DNA from: Brassica napus | Lineage: Eukaryota > Streptophyta > Magnoliopsida > Brassicales > Brassicaceae | NCBI RefSeq assembly: GCF_020379485.1 | Contig: NC_063445.1 | Location: forward strand, 53,345,422-53,409,421 | Direction of reading: 5' to 3' | DNA: 64,000 nt | Shown here: piece after piece, positions 11,372-24,917 of the stretch | How positions within the stretch are numbered: the first letter of the stretch is position 1 | How the letters are laid out: each line of letters begins with the position of its first letter | Made by a program: the position numbers and the translations under genes | Notes under the pieces: model-generated | Told to the model about the DNA's origin: nothing | Databases searched by the model: none | What the model saw: only the letters and a program-made list of their open reading frames with translations

Positions 11372-12871
11372 TAGGCTTATAATAAGTTAAGAAGTAAAAG
11401 ACTAACTAATCATATATGCTCTGTAATCTCTAATGCAGTTAGCGACAAATGATTTGCTTCAAGCTGCATAAATAAAAGGTGCATGCTAAAGCCAAGAAAG
11501 AAATAGAACTCCAAGTTAAGACACTACCAATAAACCATTAAAATTACAGGTCTCTTAACCAAAACCCTTAACTTCACTTTAATACTTAAAAATCACTAAG
11601 ACCCCTAAGTGGGTTTTACCAATAAACATGATTTACGTTGATTAAATTTTGTATGATCTAAAGACCTTAGACTGAAATTTGTATTCTTATAGCTTGTCAA
11701 TATATCTGGTTATATTTTCATTAGAAACATCTAAAAAGATCAACTATGACTGAAATCACATTAACTAGAAAGAAAAAAAAAGAACAAACTCGCTCTCCCC
11801 ACTACTGGACGGATTATTCTATCATATATTAAGAAACAATCACATGATCATGAATAGCAATATAATGTTTTAGTAGTAGATTACTACTGATAGTTATATA
11901 TATTAAGATATGCCATACTTTAGAAAAGAAGTGTAGATATGAAGACGACGTAAGGTTGGATGATGTGTTACAGTGCAAGGAAGGTATTTTCTGGATAGTG
12001 GTGGGATCGTCCGTACAATAATATAATGGGGTTGAATTAAAAATTAAGATTTGCACGCGTTAATGGTGGAATTATCATCACTAACCATGTATTTCTCTAT
12101 ATCTTATTACATAGCTAGATTGATGATTATAACATTCCCACAAGAATAATAATCCTAAGCCCTTTGTCAAAAAAAAGAATAATAATCCCCTTAATGGTCA
12201 CCTTTAAACTCAGAGATTAACCATTAAGACATTGCCACGTGGACAAAATTTTAGATTGTCTACTTTTGAACCCAAAGCCTTTCACACACTTTGGTCCCCT
12301 TTTTCCCATATACAGGTCCCATAGACATGTCTCTTAAAAGCATCATGAATTGGATATTTGGATTATCCATTTTTCTCATATATCATGCCAACGTCATTAT
12401 AATATATGCATACTTTTTGTTTGCTTCTGTGATATACTGAGTTAACTAAGTATAGTATGAAACATGGTGGAATTATGGTTTCTTTGGCAAAAACATACAC
12501 AATGAAATGAATTGTATTTATATAATAGCATGCATCCATGAAGGAAATCATCAAATACGTTTGGTTGCAAAACATCAATCAAATAAAATTCACAAACGAT
12601 CAAAAATAAAAAGATACCAACTTATTAATTTGATTCCAAATTGTTTTGTAAATTATTGGCATAAATATAGTATATATCAAATCCCAAAGGAACACAAACC
12701 AATCAAATTGACCCAAAAATAACAAACTCCTAATTACCCCCAATATATTTAAAATTGCTAATATTTAAGAAACCCTCCTTTTCAAATACAAATTCCTTTT
12801 ACACACTGATTAATCCACTTTACTATTCTTTTCTTTCTTATTTTCTTGTTTAGAAATAATTTCTTGTCTAT
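11372..12871. other. intergenic region downstream of MYB78
   Basis: AT-rich. The first 260 bases belong to the right part of the interrupted DNA element. The rest is the 3' flank of the minus-strand MYB78 gene. Small open frames here (11829-12056, 12363-12722) are AT-biased and unconvincing. Confidence 0.5.
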
Positions 12872-14734
12872 TCAGAAGCTTCCATTGTTGACGAGCTGCT
12901 GTTGTTGCTGTAATAAGAGCCAAAAGTCTTCATCACTCCCTATGTTCCAAACACTGTCCGAATAAGGAGGTATCATTCCATTATCATTTTCAAACCAATT
13001 ATGATAACTCTGCGTTAAATCTTCGCTTAATAATCCACCGTTAACATCCAAATAATTTTCCGGCGGCGACATGATTTGTGGACCCACCAAACTCTGATCC
13101 TGGTTGTTCTCAACCTTTTCCACTTCACTACCGATGTGATACTCGGTTAAACCGGACGTCGGGGATACTGACACGCTTGAAGTTTCCTGCGTGTCATAAC
13201 CATTAGGGTTGCTCATGAAACTCAAGTGGTCCATGTTGGTATTGTTATTGCTATTGAGTCCGGCATCGTACGACGTCATCAAGAACTGATCTGAAGGGGT
13301 GGTGACGCAAGACGACGTTGTAGCAGAACCGGTGGAGGTTGAAGCGGAGGCTTGGATCCGCTCTACGAGACGAGGCATCCAAAGATACCTCATGGTGTCT
13401 TTAAATTGTTGACTGTTCACGTCGCATTTAAGTTGTTTTGCATGCTTTTGCACACGTGTTCTCCAGTAGTTTTTGATCTCGTTATCTGTTCTTCCTGGTA
13501 AATATTGTGCAATCTTAGACCATCTGAAATCACAAGAAAACATATTGTATTAGTGACTAAAACTGTGACGAAAATTTTGTTACTAGAAAATAAACAATCT
13601 TAAAATTCTATGATCTTTTAAATACATGATATTTCATCTTTGCAACCAAATTCTTGTAAATACAATAAATTACTATATGGATTGTTTGAATTTTACCTAT
13701 TGCCCCAACGGGAGTGAAGTTCAAGAATTAAGAGTTGTTCTTCAAGGGTTATGTTTCCACGGCGGACGTCTGGTCGGAGATAGTTTAACCACCGTAGTCT
13801 GCAGCTTTTTCCGGTCCGTTTGAGTCCTGTTTTAAATCGGAAGAGACTACTATTTAGACATCATCATGTACACGTATATTGTATGATGGTTTCATACGCA
13901 AGAAACTCATCATAATGTTCATAATTTGTAAATTAATAAAAATAAATCCATAAATTATATGGACCGTTGCTATGAGGCAAATTGTCTAAAAGGGTCTTTT
14001 TCTCCAGCAAACTTTCTTTCATTGCGTTAGTGCTCTTCCCATTTACATGTTGATCATTTATTAGCATTTTTTTCGTCGCGAATATATAGCTACTTTATTC
14101 AAAACCTAGAGTTTAAACTATTGAATCCATACCGAGATTCGAAAATATAATAATTGTCCATACAGCGAAAAATCAGTAGAATCATATATATATTGGCTAT
14201 AACGAAATTACTTTTAGCAATTCATAAAGAAGAAAATTAGTGAGAGGAATAAACATGAAGGTTATAAAGTTTTGGTTTATCACATGTGCATAAAATGCAA
14301 AACCCGTTTTCTTGAAACTTCAAATAAGTAAATTTCATCAACAAAAAAATGAAGTTCGATTCAAAAACAAAAACACTCATGGAAATCGAAACATGAAAGA
14401 AAAGAACAAAAGATATCACTAGTTATAATAAACTTATGCAACTTGTGATTATTTGGCCATTTAAATTTTAATCAAGGAACACATATTCATTACACAAGAA
14501 TACATATACTACTAATCTGAGTGTTTAGACGTGTAAGTAGATGTGGTAGTGTATGATACCGGCGCAACGAGAGAGAGAGTTCCATCGGCCTTCACCATGA
14601 GTGGAAATGTAATTGATGAGCTTGAAATCTTCCTCAACTGTCCATGGACCTCTTCTTAGGTCCATTTCTTCATCCACGTTATTCTCGAAATCTCCAATGT
14701 TCTTGTTCATCATTAAGCTTCTTTTGTCATCCAT
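12872..14734 (-). CDS. MYB78: R2R3-MYB transcription factor, MYB78 type
   Basis: Three exons on the minus strand, with GT-AG introns and matching phases: 14734-14560, 13826-13697 and 13523-12872. They encode 318 residues. R2 (about residues 27-78) has the tryptophans [16 protein letters not shown] and [10 protein letters not shown]3 follows with [38 protein letters not shown] and the nuclear HAKQL extension. The post-MYB motif [14 protein letters not shown] is typical of subgroup 20 (MYB2, MYB62, MYB78, MYB108, MYB112, MYB116). These factors act in jasmonate, ABA, senescence and stress responses. The C-terminal half is rich in Ser, Thr and Asn and ends in an acidic [12 protein letters not shown] stretch, a plausible activation region. 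The neighbouring genes match the At5g49620 context, which supports MYB78 over its paralogue MYB108. Confidence 0.92.
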
Positions 14735-14848
14735 ATTGAAAGTTGAAACAAAGAGAGATTAAGAGAAAAGACACTACTTTTTGTTGAAGTTGTGTAGAGA
14801 GAGAATGGATGTTGTTTGTGTGCACAGGGAAAGATGGAGAAGTTGATA

Positions 14849-14858
14849 GTTTTTATAG
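14849..14858 (-). promoter_or_regulatory. TATA box of MYB78
   Basis: The minus strand reads CTATAAAAAC, about 115 bp upstream of the MYB78 ATG at 14734. This predicts a transcription start near 14820 and a leader of about 85-90 nt. The motif is seen directly; the start site is inferred. Confidence 0.55.
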
Positions 14859-17036
14859 ATGAACAAAAAATAAGATATTTTTAAAAAAGTTTACTTTTCT
14901 AAATTTATTTGCAACATGTGTGACAAAGGCATAAACTGCCGCAATATAAGAAATTTGTATTTTCATTAACCTATATATCCCCTATATATTATTTGTGAAA
15001 CATCACAACTTCTTTTTGTAGCCACATGTCATCATTAGGATGATTCTTAGAATTATTAGAGAAATAGGTTGATCCATCTAATTATATAATAAATTTTTTA
15101 TTAAACTAACCATAAATTCATTATTAATGTCATTTATTATTTCCTTAAATAAAGATTACGGAATTGTCTAATGTGAGTAAAGTATATACGACAATTAATG
15201 ATTTTGAATAATAAAGATCTGATAAAAAAAATGTATCTTCTATCAAATTTGTTTAATTTAAAACTATTAAAATAATTTTAAAAAAAACACAATAACCATA
15301 TTATAAAAATTTAGATTTTTCTGTATATTTTATATTTTGAATTTTAAAAAATGACTATAAATTATTAAAACTGTTAAAAGTCTCACATTCAAATTTTGCG
15401 ATCCATGGTTTAAAATTTTTGTTATGACAAAATACAAATGATTACAAAATCATATAAGTAAAAGTATAATTTAATTAATCATTAAGATTTAAAATATATA
15501 TGTATTCTAAATTAAACTATAAACCATATTGAATAAATAAATATTTTAGTTTCAAAATTTACTTTGAATAATTTTTTTTTTTGATAAAAGTTTTGAACTA
15601 ACATTGATAAATTTTTTTAAATTATCAATTACTGAAATTATTAATCCCACAATGAAAATTTTGTTATCAGTAATTTAAAGTTTTTGCTATTAAAAATACA
15701 CATGATAAAAAAACATATGAGTAGAAAGCATCATTTTTTAAAAAAAATAAATAAATAAAATAGACATTATATTAAAAATATACTATGTATGTTAATATCA
15801 TTTAAATTTAATTACATATCCTATCAAAATTTTTTAAAAAAATGTTTGAATTAATAAAATTGATTTATACGTTCCCACCAATTTAATTATATATGTAATA
15901 GTTACTGACTTTTAATTATTCAATATATATTTATTATTTCATAATATATAAGAACATATAATACATAAAATAATTTATATATATAATGTTTATCCTGCGC
16001 AAGTATCTTAATCTAGTACTGTACTATAATTGCAAGAGATTCATAATGTAATCACAATCATAAATAACTATATTTTTAAATATACGCGTATATTTTTTTT
16101 ATAAAAAAAAGGCAATACATACACGAACAGAAATAGTGTACAGTTTAATATTCAATTCGTTGGTCAACCTTGGTTTCCAAGAGTATACTGAACCACTCGT
16201 CCGAAAGTGTTCATCATCTTGAACCGCGTTGTTCCATCTTTTGAATTGCTCGAAATTTTGTAGATTCGAGATCAAATACCCTAGCTAGGATTATAGCTTG
16301 ATAGAATTTATTAGCAACTAATTTATACTTGGAGTTATAGATTCTTCAATATTAAACTATTAATGTCGTTAAATAATTCGTTCCCAAACAGATTATATTA
16401 TTTTCCTTGTTTTTGATTTATGTTTTGTTCTCTATGCTTTTGGTAGCTATTTCTTACTTTTCTAAACGGGGAGAGTATTTCACATGTTGTCATTGGTTAC
16501 TACTAGAAACTTGAGATATACATCGTAATAAGAAGGGACTTTGAAAAATCATTGAGACATCAACATATATATTCAGTTTATGTATGTTTTGATATATATA
16601 CATTACATGAAAAATAAATAAATTGGAAACTCATACATGTGTGATATCATAGACCAAACTGAGTGGAGAATGTTGCTGATTTTAGAATTAACTTAAGTTC
16701 AGAATAAAACGAGAAATTAAATTACTATTTAAAGCGTATTAAGAATGTTATATCAGATTATTTTATGTCCTATCGGCTGATATAAACCATCATATATTAC
16801 CAATGTTGAGACACTCAAAGAAATTAAAGATAAAACAAAAGGGAACAAAATAAGCTTTATAACTACTACAGGTTGTGTTAAAACTCCAACAAAAATTCTG
16901 CCAACTCTAAGCAGAGATACTCGAAAATGTAGTTTTAATGATGTTGATCGTTTAGATTTGGTCACTGAACCCTTAATTAAGATCATAAGTCGATCTTTTT
17001 TAATAAAAAATAAATTATGTAAATAGTAATAAAATA
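14859..17036. other. AT-rich MYB78 upstream region
   Basis: Strongly AT-rich spacer of about 2.2 kb with many poly-A and poly-T runs. No open frame with family features and no clear TE ends were found. Confidence 0.5.
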
Positions 17037-17295
17037 TTTCCTCCGTTTTTTAATATAAGTCGTTTGAGAATTATGCACATACATTAAAAAAATCATTATT
17101 TTTTTATATTTTCTAAAAAAAACATCATTAATCATTTACCAAACCATAAATCAACCAATAATAAAATATAAAATATATTATCATTGGCCATATAATATTA
17201 AGTGTTAATAAATTTTACATAGAAACCTGAAAACTTAATATAATTTGAAACATAAAAATTTCTCTAAAACGACTTATATTAAAAAACGGAAGAAG
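17037..17295. mobile_element. Stowaway-like MITE
   Basis: A 259-bp AT-rich element with near-perfect terminal inverted repeats. The left end reads CCTCCGTTTTTTAATATAAG then TCGTTT, and the right end is its reverse complement with one or two mismatches. It is flanked by the dinucleotide TA on both sides (17035-17036 and 17296-17297). The CTCCGTTT-type terminus and TA duplication are hallmarks of Tc1/mariner-related Stowaway MITEs. There is no coding capacity. Confidence 0.85.
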
Positions 17296-17297
17296 TA

Positions 17298-17800
17298 TCT
17301 AATTTGACTCGCTTTCACTTTTCTTTTCTTTCACCAAACGCGTTATCCTAATGAACAAAGTTCAAGAATGCCGCAAACTGAACATTAGTTAAAGAATCGT
17401 GTTAGGAATTAACTAATGTTTAAAGTGTTAATTAATTAGTGTACTTAGCTAGCACTTACTTCAGCACTAGAGCTTTAAAGGTTGACATTTGACTTCCCTG
17501 CGTGTAACCTGTTGATTTAATTTTAATAAGCTAAATTGTGTAACTTTGTATTCCTTGCAATTTTTATTTTTCCAACTTCAACCAAGTTTTAATAATATAC
17601 TGTATCTGTATGTATATTTTTTCAACTTACGTTTTGTACTTCCCTTCTCCTCCCTTTTCATAAAATCCAAATTCATGTATCCCACAATTCGCATGACATG
17701 AGATGTATTTTAAAATAATGGAGGGCGATACTAACGTTAACTATTATTTTTGAAGTTAACCATCAATCATTCTTATGTCGCTCTGCTATAAGGATATGTT
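17298..17800. other. intergenic spacer
   Basis: AT-rich sequence between the MITE and the SINE. No gene or repeat structure is recognised. Confidence 0.45.
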
Positions 17801-17820
17801 AACACCTAAAACTAATTGAC

Positions 17821-18040
17821 GGGATGAGTCAGCTTTACTGGTTAGAGCTTTGAGGGACAATTGTCATGTTTCCGGGTTCGACGCCAGCCAGAGGCGAACT
17901 GCTCATCCATGTCACGAAGCGGGTACTGGGCCTTCGGGCTCAGGACATACCCTCCCGGGTGAAGCCGGCCCGCTGCCTGACCGGACCCAGGGAATGATCC
18001 GCGGAACGGAGAACCCTGGATTACCAAAAAAAAAAAAAAA
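17821..18040 (+). mobile_element. tRNA-derived SINE
   Basis: A GC-rich 220-bp unit stands out against AT-rich surroundings. It has an internal RNA polymerase III promoter: an A-box-like CTGGTTAGAGC near 17838-17848 and a perfect B box GGTTCGACGCC at 17875-17885. It ends in an A-run at about 18025-18042. Similar 20-bp flanks (17801-17820 and 18041-18060, three mismatches, 10-bp identical core) look like an aged target-site duplication. Confidence 0.85.
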
Positions 18041-18060
18041 AACAACTAAAACTAATCAAC

Positions 18061-19174
18061 CAGTACTAATAGTTCAAAGCTAGCTATCCAATATTATTTT
18101 GATAAGAAGTGAGTTTTAGGTATTAAAATTCACCTTTTTGTAGCTCTCCATTATGCGTACACTATCCTACTCAAGTAGAAGTAGGACCGTTATTCACCCT
18201 ATTTCTTATCTAGTTATTTAGTGTGAATTATTTATAGAAATAATTACTTTAATTAAATTTGGACCAATCTCAAAATAACCCTATAACTATTACCCACGGC
18301 CAAAGTAATTGTATTAGTTTTTTTTTTTGAAAGCTCAAGTAATTGTAATAGTTTGATGACAATTAAATTTAAAAGCTTGACTACACTAAAACGACCTCTA
18401 CTTCTCGTGAAGAAACATCCCGACCCCTAATGCCCAAACCTAATAATCCATATTTTCAAATAGATGTTTTTCAGGAATAATTCTCAAATAGATGTTGCTG
18501 GGAAACGTATTCCTCCGGGCAGCACTATCATCAAAATCCGTTACAAATAAAGTTATATACATATATTTTAGTCAAAAAAAAGTTATATACATATAAATAA
18601 TAGAAACAAAAATCTGCATTGCAACTTTATGTTAATTCGGGCCAACCATATAGTCTAGCAATAAGACACGCACACACAACCCCTTATTAATCACTTCTAT
18701 TTAATTTATATTGAGAATTTTCTTTTCCCAGAAGTTTCTAACCATGATTGTTACAGATGACACTAATCTTAACTCCTCACTATTATTCTAATTGTATAAT
18801 TTATATCATGAATGATAACGTGCATTCTTTTGCGAATCTCACAACCTCTTTAATTATTCTGAAGAATCAATGCATTTGTAAAATTTCCTGTTATAATATC
18901 ATTGCAAGAAAGTGTCTCTGGAAAATAGAAACTATTATAAGATATGTTATTTCAGAACTCAGATCCCCTACAAAAGAAGAATGGTATTCTTCGAACATTC
19001 TTATATAATTAATTATTAGGAGAATCATTTTATAATTACCATCACAAATAATGGTTAAAATAGTAAACTCTCATGGTCAAAAAGTTAATTAAGAGATTAT
19101 CCATAAGTAAGAAAAATCTTGAAGAATATTATGGTTTGACAAATGAGTAATCTTGTTAGATAACAATCATACAT
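18061..19174. other. intergenic spacer
   Basis: AT-rich. A short direct repeat (gttatatacatat) occurs twice near 18550-18595. The 86-codon open frame at 18748-19008 shows no family resemblance. Nothing functional is supported. Confidence 0.45.
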
Positions 19175-19233
19175 CTTATTGAAGTTCTTTTTTTTTTTGA
19201 ACAACTAGGAATTCATTAAAACTGAAAGAGGCC

Positions 19234-22200
19234 TTAGACCCAAAAGTTTACAGTATTTTGAAGACAGGTTTTTGCTAGATTGTCTGCTAGTCCATTCTGG
19301 CTTCTAGGGATAAAAGAAAAAAAGCAAAAATCAAAGAGAGAAGATAGATAATCGATATCCGACAAAACTCCATAGAGAATCATCGGTTGTGTGATCGATT
19401 TTAGAGCTCTGATGAGCGTTTCTGAGTCCGATCGGAGCCAGATTTTGGAGTAGCTGAGGCTATGAGTGTGACGTAGTGCTTCACTGATCGCCAGTGCTTC
19501 CGCCATAAGGCTGAAGAGACAGAGCTTTGGAATTGCGATCCACAGTTGACCGGTAGAGGAGTTGTCGATGAGAAAAACCAGGCGAGACCAGCGAGATGTG
19601 TCTCTGTTTTCCAAGCTGCGTCTGTATTGCAAGTGATTGTGTTTGTTCGAAGCGAGGGCATTAGCGTCATCATGTTTCTTTGTTTCGGGTTGGGTGTGAT
19701 GGGTATCTGAGCTAGAGTCCATTCACGTGCTCCTGCTAGTGCTTTGTTGAGGGTGTCGATGGGTGACGTTTGGCGTGCTTCAAAGATCGATTGGTTTCTG
19801 GTGACCCATATATTCCAGCAGATCCATGAGAATAAATTCCCAGTTATTCCACAGGGGGGGAGGCTTGTCCATTCGGAAGCTTCTTCTACTGCAGTTATGA
19901 ATGATGTGTGTCGGTCTGGGCGAAGAGGTGATGAGATCGGGATTTGATTCCAGATTTGTCGAGCAAACTGGCAATGGAGGAAGAGATGTTATGTGGTTTC
20001 AAGTTGTCCACAGTGTGTGCAGTTTGAGTTCTGTAGTATTCCTCTTTTGCGAAGGTTATCTCCTGTGGGGAGAGTCCCTTTGAGAGCTTTCCAGATGAAG
20101 AGTTGGAGTTTAGGGGATGTAGAGGATGACCATACATTCCGCAACCAATTGAAAGAGTTTTGTGTCGACAGTTCCGCTGGAGTATTCTCTTTATCTGCAA
20201 TTGTAATTGCGTATCCTGATTTTGTTGTGTAAGCTCGAGAGCGAGTTGGATACCAAATGTAAGAGTCCCTTGCTCCTGTGAGGCTACATCTGAGAAATAG
20301 GATGTCTTCAGTGAAGTCGGGTAGTAGGCTCATAATTTTCTCTTTGTTCCAGGTACAGGAGCCTCGTGTGATGAGGTTAGATACATAGAGGTCGTTGCAC
20401 CCTTCTTTGAGGGGACCGTGGGGGAGCAATTTTTGGCTTGTTGAGATCCAGGGATCAAACCAAATTTTCGTCTCTGAGCCATTACCAATGACTTTCCCCA
20501 ATTGCTTCAGAAGCAGGTCTTTGCCCACAAGAATTCCATTCCAGCCATGAGAAGAGGATTTTGAAGATTGTACCTTTAGAAGGGATGAGTTTTGGCAATA
20601 TTTACCCATGAGCACTCTAGAGAGTAGACAGTCTGGATTGGTAAGCATTCTCCAGGGGATCTTTGCCAGCAGTGCAACATTGAAGGCCTGAATATCTTTA
20701 AAACCAAGACCACCCATTCTTTTTGGCTTTGTAAGTTTCTCTCATGCAACCCAACACATTTTTCTTGTTCCATCATTTGCATCCCACCAGAAACGTGTGA
20801 GGGCTGACTGAATGCTTTTACATATACTGACTGGCAGTTCAAAGCAAGTCACTGCAAAATTTGGAACAGCCGAGAGGACTTCTTGAAGCATGATCATTTT
20901 ACCAACAGTCGAGAGTTGTTTTGTAGACCAGCTAACAGCTCTTACTTTGATTCTGTTGACGATGGAAGCAAACATATCATGTTTTTTACACCCAAAGTGT
21001 TCTGGCAATCCCAAGTATTTGCCTACACCTCCCTCTTTACTGATCCCCAACGTTTGTTTTAATCTTTCTCGTGTTGAAGAATCTGTTTTTGCAGAGAACG
21101 AGATGGGTGATTTTTCTGGGTAGATCATTTGTCCAGAGGCTGCTTCATATAGGCGCAGGATCTCCATCAAGGTGATGCAGCTTCGACTATCAGAACGGAT
21201 GAAAAATATGGTGTCATCGGCAAACAGTAAGTGATTGATTCGTGGATTGTTTGTTGCAATTTTGACCCCCGATAGGTTTCCATTCTGTTGAGCCTCTAAG
21301 CATAATCCTGATAACACTTGACTGCATAGGATGAAGATGTATTGGGAGAGAGGATCGCCCTGTCTAATCCCCCTTTGCGGTGTGACTCTCCCAAGAATAG
21401 AGTCATTTAACAAGAAGGAGTATTCCACTGTGGAGACGCATTGCATAATCTAGGTAACGAACAGCTCGTGAAATCCCAAGGTAGATAGAACGCATTCAAT
21501 AAATCCACACTCTAATCTGTCATAATCTTTGCTCATGTCAGATTTAATTGCCATGGAGCAATGCTTTTCGGCCTTTGAAGTCTTCAGATAATGGAGAGTC
21601 TCATGGGTGATTAATATGTTGTCTGAGATGGCTCGGCCAGGTATAAACGCTGAATGGTTCTCTGATATTACCTCTTGCAGTTGTGGCTTTAACCTCAAGG
21701 ATAATATTTTTGAAATCACTTTGTAGTATACATTACATAATGCTATCGGCATGTACTCAGAAACCAGTTTTGGGTTGGTGATCTTAGGGATTAGCCTGAT
21801 ATGAGTAGAGTTCACAGTATGAGGCAGAGTTCCTTCAGAGAAAAATTGCTGAACTTCTTTTATAATTGCAGATCTCAAATTCTCCCAGTTAGACTGGAAA
21901 AAACTTGTAGAAAACCCATCAGGCCCCGGGGTCTTGTCTGGGTGGATGGAGAATACAGCTAGTCTTATTTCCTCTGCAGTTGGTGGAGTTATGAGGTTAT
22001 CATTTTGGGTTGCTGATATTTGTGGCTTTAAGGCTTTGTGGACTGTACCGGAGCAATCTACAGTCGTAGAGCTGAAGATCTCGCGAAAATAGTTAGCAAT
22101 TGTGTCTGCGATCTGTTCCTCTTCATAGAAGATGTTCCCTTCCGAGTCTTCAATGATATCAAGTCGGTTTTTTGCTCTCCTTCCCCGAGCAGCAGCGAGG

Positions 22201-23250
22201 AAATACCATGTATTTCTATCTCCTAGGGTAAATCACAACTGCATGCTTCGTTGCTGCCAGTACTCCTCTTCTTTCCTGTATGCTTGGAGTAAGTTGTGGC
22301 TCAGTGTCATGATAGGCTGTCTCATCTGCTGTTGCTTTAGAGAGCTCCCCATCCAGAGAGTTTCAGTGAGCCTATCTCTTTCCGACTGTTGAGGTATTGC
22401 TCTCTGCTCCATTGTGCAATTGCTCTTCTCCATCTAGCAATTCTAGCCGTGACATGTAGATTGTTATCCTTATTTTATGTTTCTTTTACTAGGTTAGTAA
22501 CCTCTGTGTTGTGGCGGAGACGTCTGTCATATCTGAACAGTTTGTGTGATTTTTTCCTCGTAGGATTGAAGATGGATAGCAGAGGCCTGTGGTCTGATTC
22601 CTCGAACAGAAGATAGTGGCTTTTTGCCTTTGGGAAGAGGTTAGACCAGTCGTTGTTTGCCACAGATCTATCCAAAAGGTAATGTACCAAGTGAGTTCCG
22701 CGTTGACCTCTCCACGAGAGGAAGTTTCCAGTGTGTTTCAAGTCAAAGAGGTCGCATTGTGATAGAAAGCTGCGAAAGGCACAGAAAGAGCTCTCGGCTC
22801 TGTGTTTGCCACCTGACTTTTCGTCATTGCTGACAATTTCATTGAAATCCCCAGTGAGAAACCATGCTCCTGTTCGGGATGAAGATAAAGAAGCTAAAGC
22901 ATTCCAGACTTCCTGGCGGTTTGCAACTTACGGAGCTCCGTAGACAAAGGTACAGAAAAACTGTGATCCTTTAAACGTTATTTTTGTATCAACAAAGTTA
23001 TGGTTGGATGTTAAAATCTGAACGTCAAAGTGTTGTTTCCATAACAGTGCAAGCGCTCCTCCACCGTGACCATGTGGGGAAACTAGGAAATGATTATCAA
23101 AATTCAAGTCTTGGAGCTCTTGGAGGACGAAGCTATCTTGGTTTTTTGTTTCCATTAGGAAGACAATATCCATTGAGTAGCTTCAAACAAGTTCTTTTAA
23201 ACGTCGGACTGTTGAGGGGTTTTCCAGCCCACAACAATTCCAGCTTGCAA
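19234..23250 (-). pseudogene. LINE ORF2 relic (endonuclease, reverse transcriptase, RNase H)
   Basis: Pieces in minus-strand order are as follows. The endonuclease begins SWNCCGLENPSTVRRLKEL, then a stop, then MDIVFLMETKNQ. The reverse transcriptase has the LIPKITNP, IALCNVYYKVISKI and FIPGRAISDNILI blocks, the GIRQGDPLSQYIF motif and catalytic LLFADDTIFF, with one stop at 21447-21449. The zinc-binding C-terminal region runs from MGGLGFKDIQAFN to NCTHCGQLE. An RNase H domain includes MAEALAISEALRH and LRSDSETLIRALKS. Multiple nonsense and frameshift lesions are present. The RNase H module is typical of a subset of plant L1 lineages. Confidence 0.88.
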
Positions 23251-23253
23251 CAG

Positions 23254-24917
23254 CTAAGGAAGAGGACTTCTGGGGGTGTGAAAATCCGAGTTCCTAGCTG
23301 TGGCAGCTGGGTCATTGGTCGGATTTGCCCCTGGAATTGGTGGGGTGGAAGATGAGGACATAGCCGGGTTCCTAGCTGGTGATTGGCGGGCTTTAGCAAA
23401 TTTGCGCTTTCTGGAATTGACTCCTGCCAGGTTCTTTGGACTAGCTCCAACTTTTTTTGGATCAGGGGGTCTTCCACGGCGCTTAGGAGGAGCTAGTGAA
23501 GCAGGGTGGCTGCAGCTAGAGTCCATGGGAATGGTCTCCTGGTTCATTGATCTTGCATCAGGGATCATAATAGGGTTTGCATTGAGTTGAGGCCCCCAGG
23601 AATGAAATTTGCTGCAGCATTTGCCGCTTCTATGATGCCAGCTGCAGTACTCACCGTAAGCCCCTGTGTTTAACCTTGTATGATCTTGAGTCTTCTAGCT
23701 GCACTCTCTGTAGGGTCTGCGCAATTGATGTATTGAACTGTGACATCTTGCAGTTCAGTCATCACCTCTTCTGTAGTGGGGATGGAAGGGGGAGGAGGAA
23801 AATCACAATTGTAGAGATTTCTTCCAAGAGGCGCCAGAGTAGTATCAGGAGAGCCTGTGTGGTTCATCGGCGTTTGGGGAGGGGTTTGTGGTCTCTCACG
23901 AGCTCTCCATTGCATGTTTATCTCCCTAGCTCTCGCAGTACTATAGTGTTTGCTTGCCCTTGGTGCTTGTTGGCTCAAGTAAGGTTGCCTAGAGGTTGCT
24001 GGAGAGATCTTGTTCCTTAGTGGTTGAACCAAAGATGTGTTCATAGTGACTCTCTCCCCATATGGTCTTCCATGCCTATCCACTCTTTGTTTGAAAGGTG
24101 CCACATGAGGGGTAACACTTCTCCTAGGGGGGGAAGGGTGTTTTGCAGAAGGGATATGAGTTCCTGTGAGGAGTAGCGTCGACTCACACGCTCAGTAGCT
24201 CCCCTGCCTTCCTCCCTCGTTTCAGATTTAGTTGGGACCAAAGGAGGAATCTCTCTTTGTCTTTTGTCACAATGGCGAGAGGAGTGGGTCAGCATGTTGC
24301 AGATAGAGCAATGGTTGGCCATGTTCTCATATTTGAACGTTATTGGTATATCTTCCCCCGAGGAGAAATTCACAAGGGAGTCTGTTACGAAGGGTTTCAG
24401 AGCATCGAGAGTGATACGGATACGAGCAGGGGTCTTCGTTATCTTGTAATCCTCCAGTGTCCCTAGCTCGAGACGGATGTTGTAGATCATGCTCTCGTGC
24501 GAGAAGTGGAGGGGTAGTCCTCTGAGAGTAATCCGGAAGGGTATGTGAGATGGGAAGGTACGAGAAATGACTGGTTCCCATTGTTGAAGCACCACCATCC
24601 AGTTGTAAAACTGGTATGGCCTGTTGAGAAGAATGTTGTGTAGATCTTCTTCGAGATCGAAGCGGAACTGAAAACAGTCATAGCCTAGGTCAGATCCAAC
24701 GACTGCCTTTTAGAGACCATTTCTTGGGGAGTTCAATGATGAGTTGCCAGATCTTTTGTTCCTTGGGGTTCAAGACTCTCCCAATGAGGGTTTTTGCATT
24801 ATCCTTGATCAGGTCTGAGTAGTCGATGTCGGGTGCTCTGATTCATTTTCGCATCGACTATGTGCTGTCACGAACAATGCCTTTCCCTTTCTCTGCTGTG
24901 AGCCGCTGCGGAGCCAT
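23254..24917 (-). pseudogene. LINE ORF1 relic (DUF4283 / CCHC)
   Basis: The frame starts at the ATG near 24917 (MAPQRLTAEKGKGIVRD) and stops almost at once. It is then picked up in pieces. The best piece, 24598-24041, shows the DUF4283 core (FRITLRGLPLHFSHESMIYN, FVTDSLVNFSSGEDIPITFK) and a CCHC knuckle, CSICNMLTHSSRHC. The remaining C-terminal part is proline- and arginine-rich. Several stops and frame changes make it non-functional. Confidence 0.8.

Larger units (their letters stand above)
4570..11632. mobile_element. probable Pack-type TIR DNA transposon carrying a gene fragment, split by a LINE
   Basis: The left end reads GAGCATGTTTATTGATG just after TTA at 4567-4569. Near 11612-11632 the reverse complement of a very similar sequence occurs (ccaataaacatgat, then TTA). 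The pair resembles degenerate terminal inverted repeats with a 3-bp TTA duplication, as in PIF/Harbinger-like elements. A second subterminal copy (accaataaacc) lies near 11527. Without the LINE inserted at 6154-11357 the element would be about 1.85 kb. It contains GC-rich sequence at 4700-5260 with an antisense pectate lyase fragment, and spliced-looking low-homology pieces up to 6050. No transposase is seen. The ends are diverged, so limits and superfamily are tentative. Confidence 0.4.

Noticed and set aside
17850..18083. Open frames over the SINE
   Set aside because: They lie entirely in the polymerase III-type SINE body and its A-tail; not protein coding.
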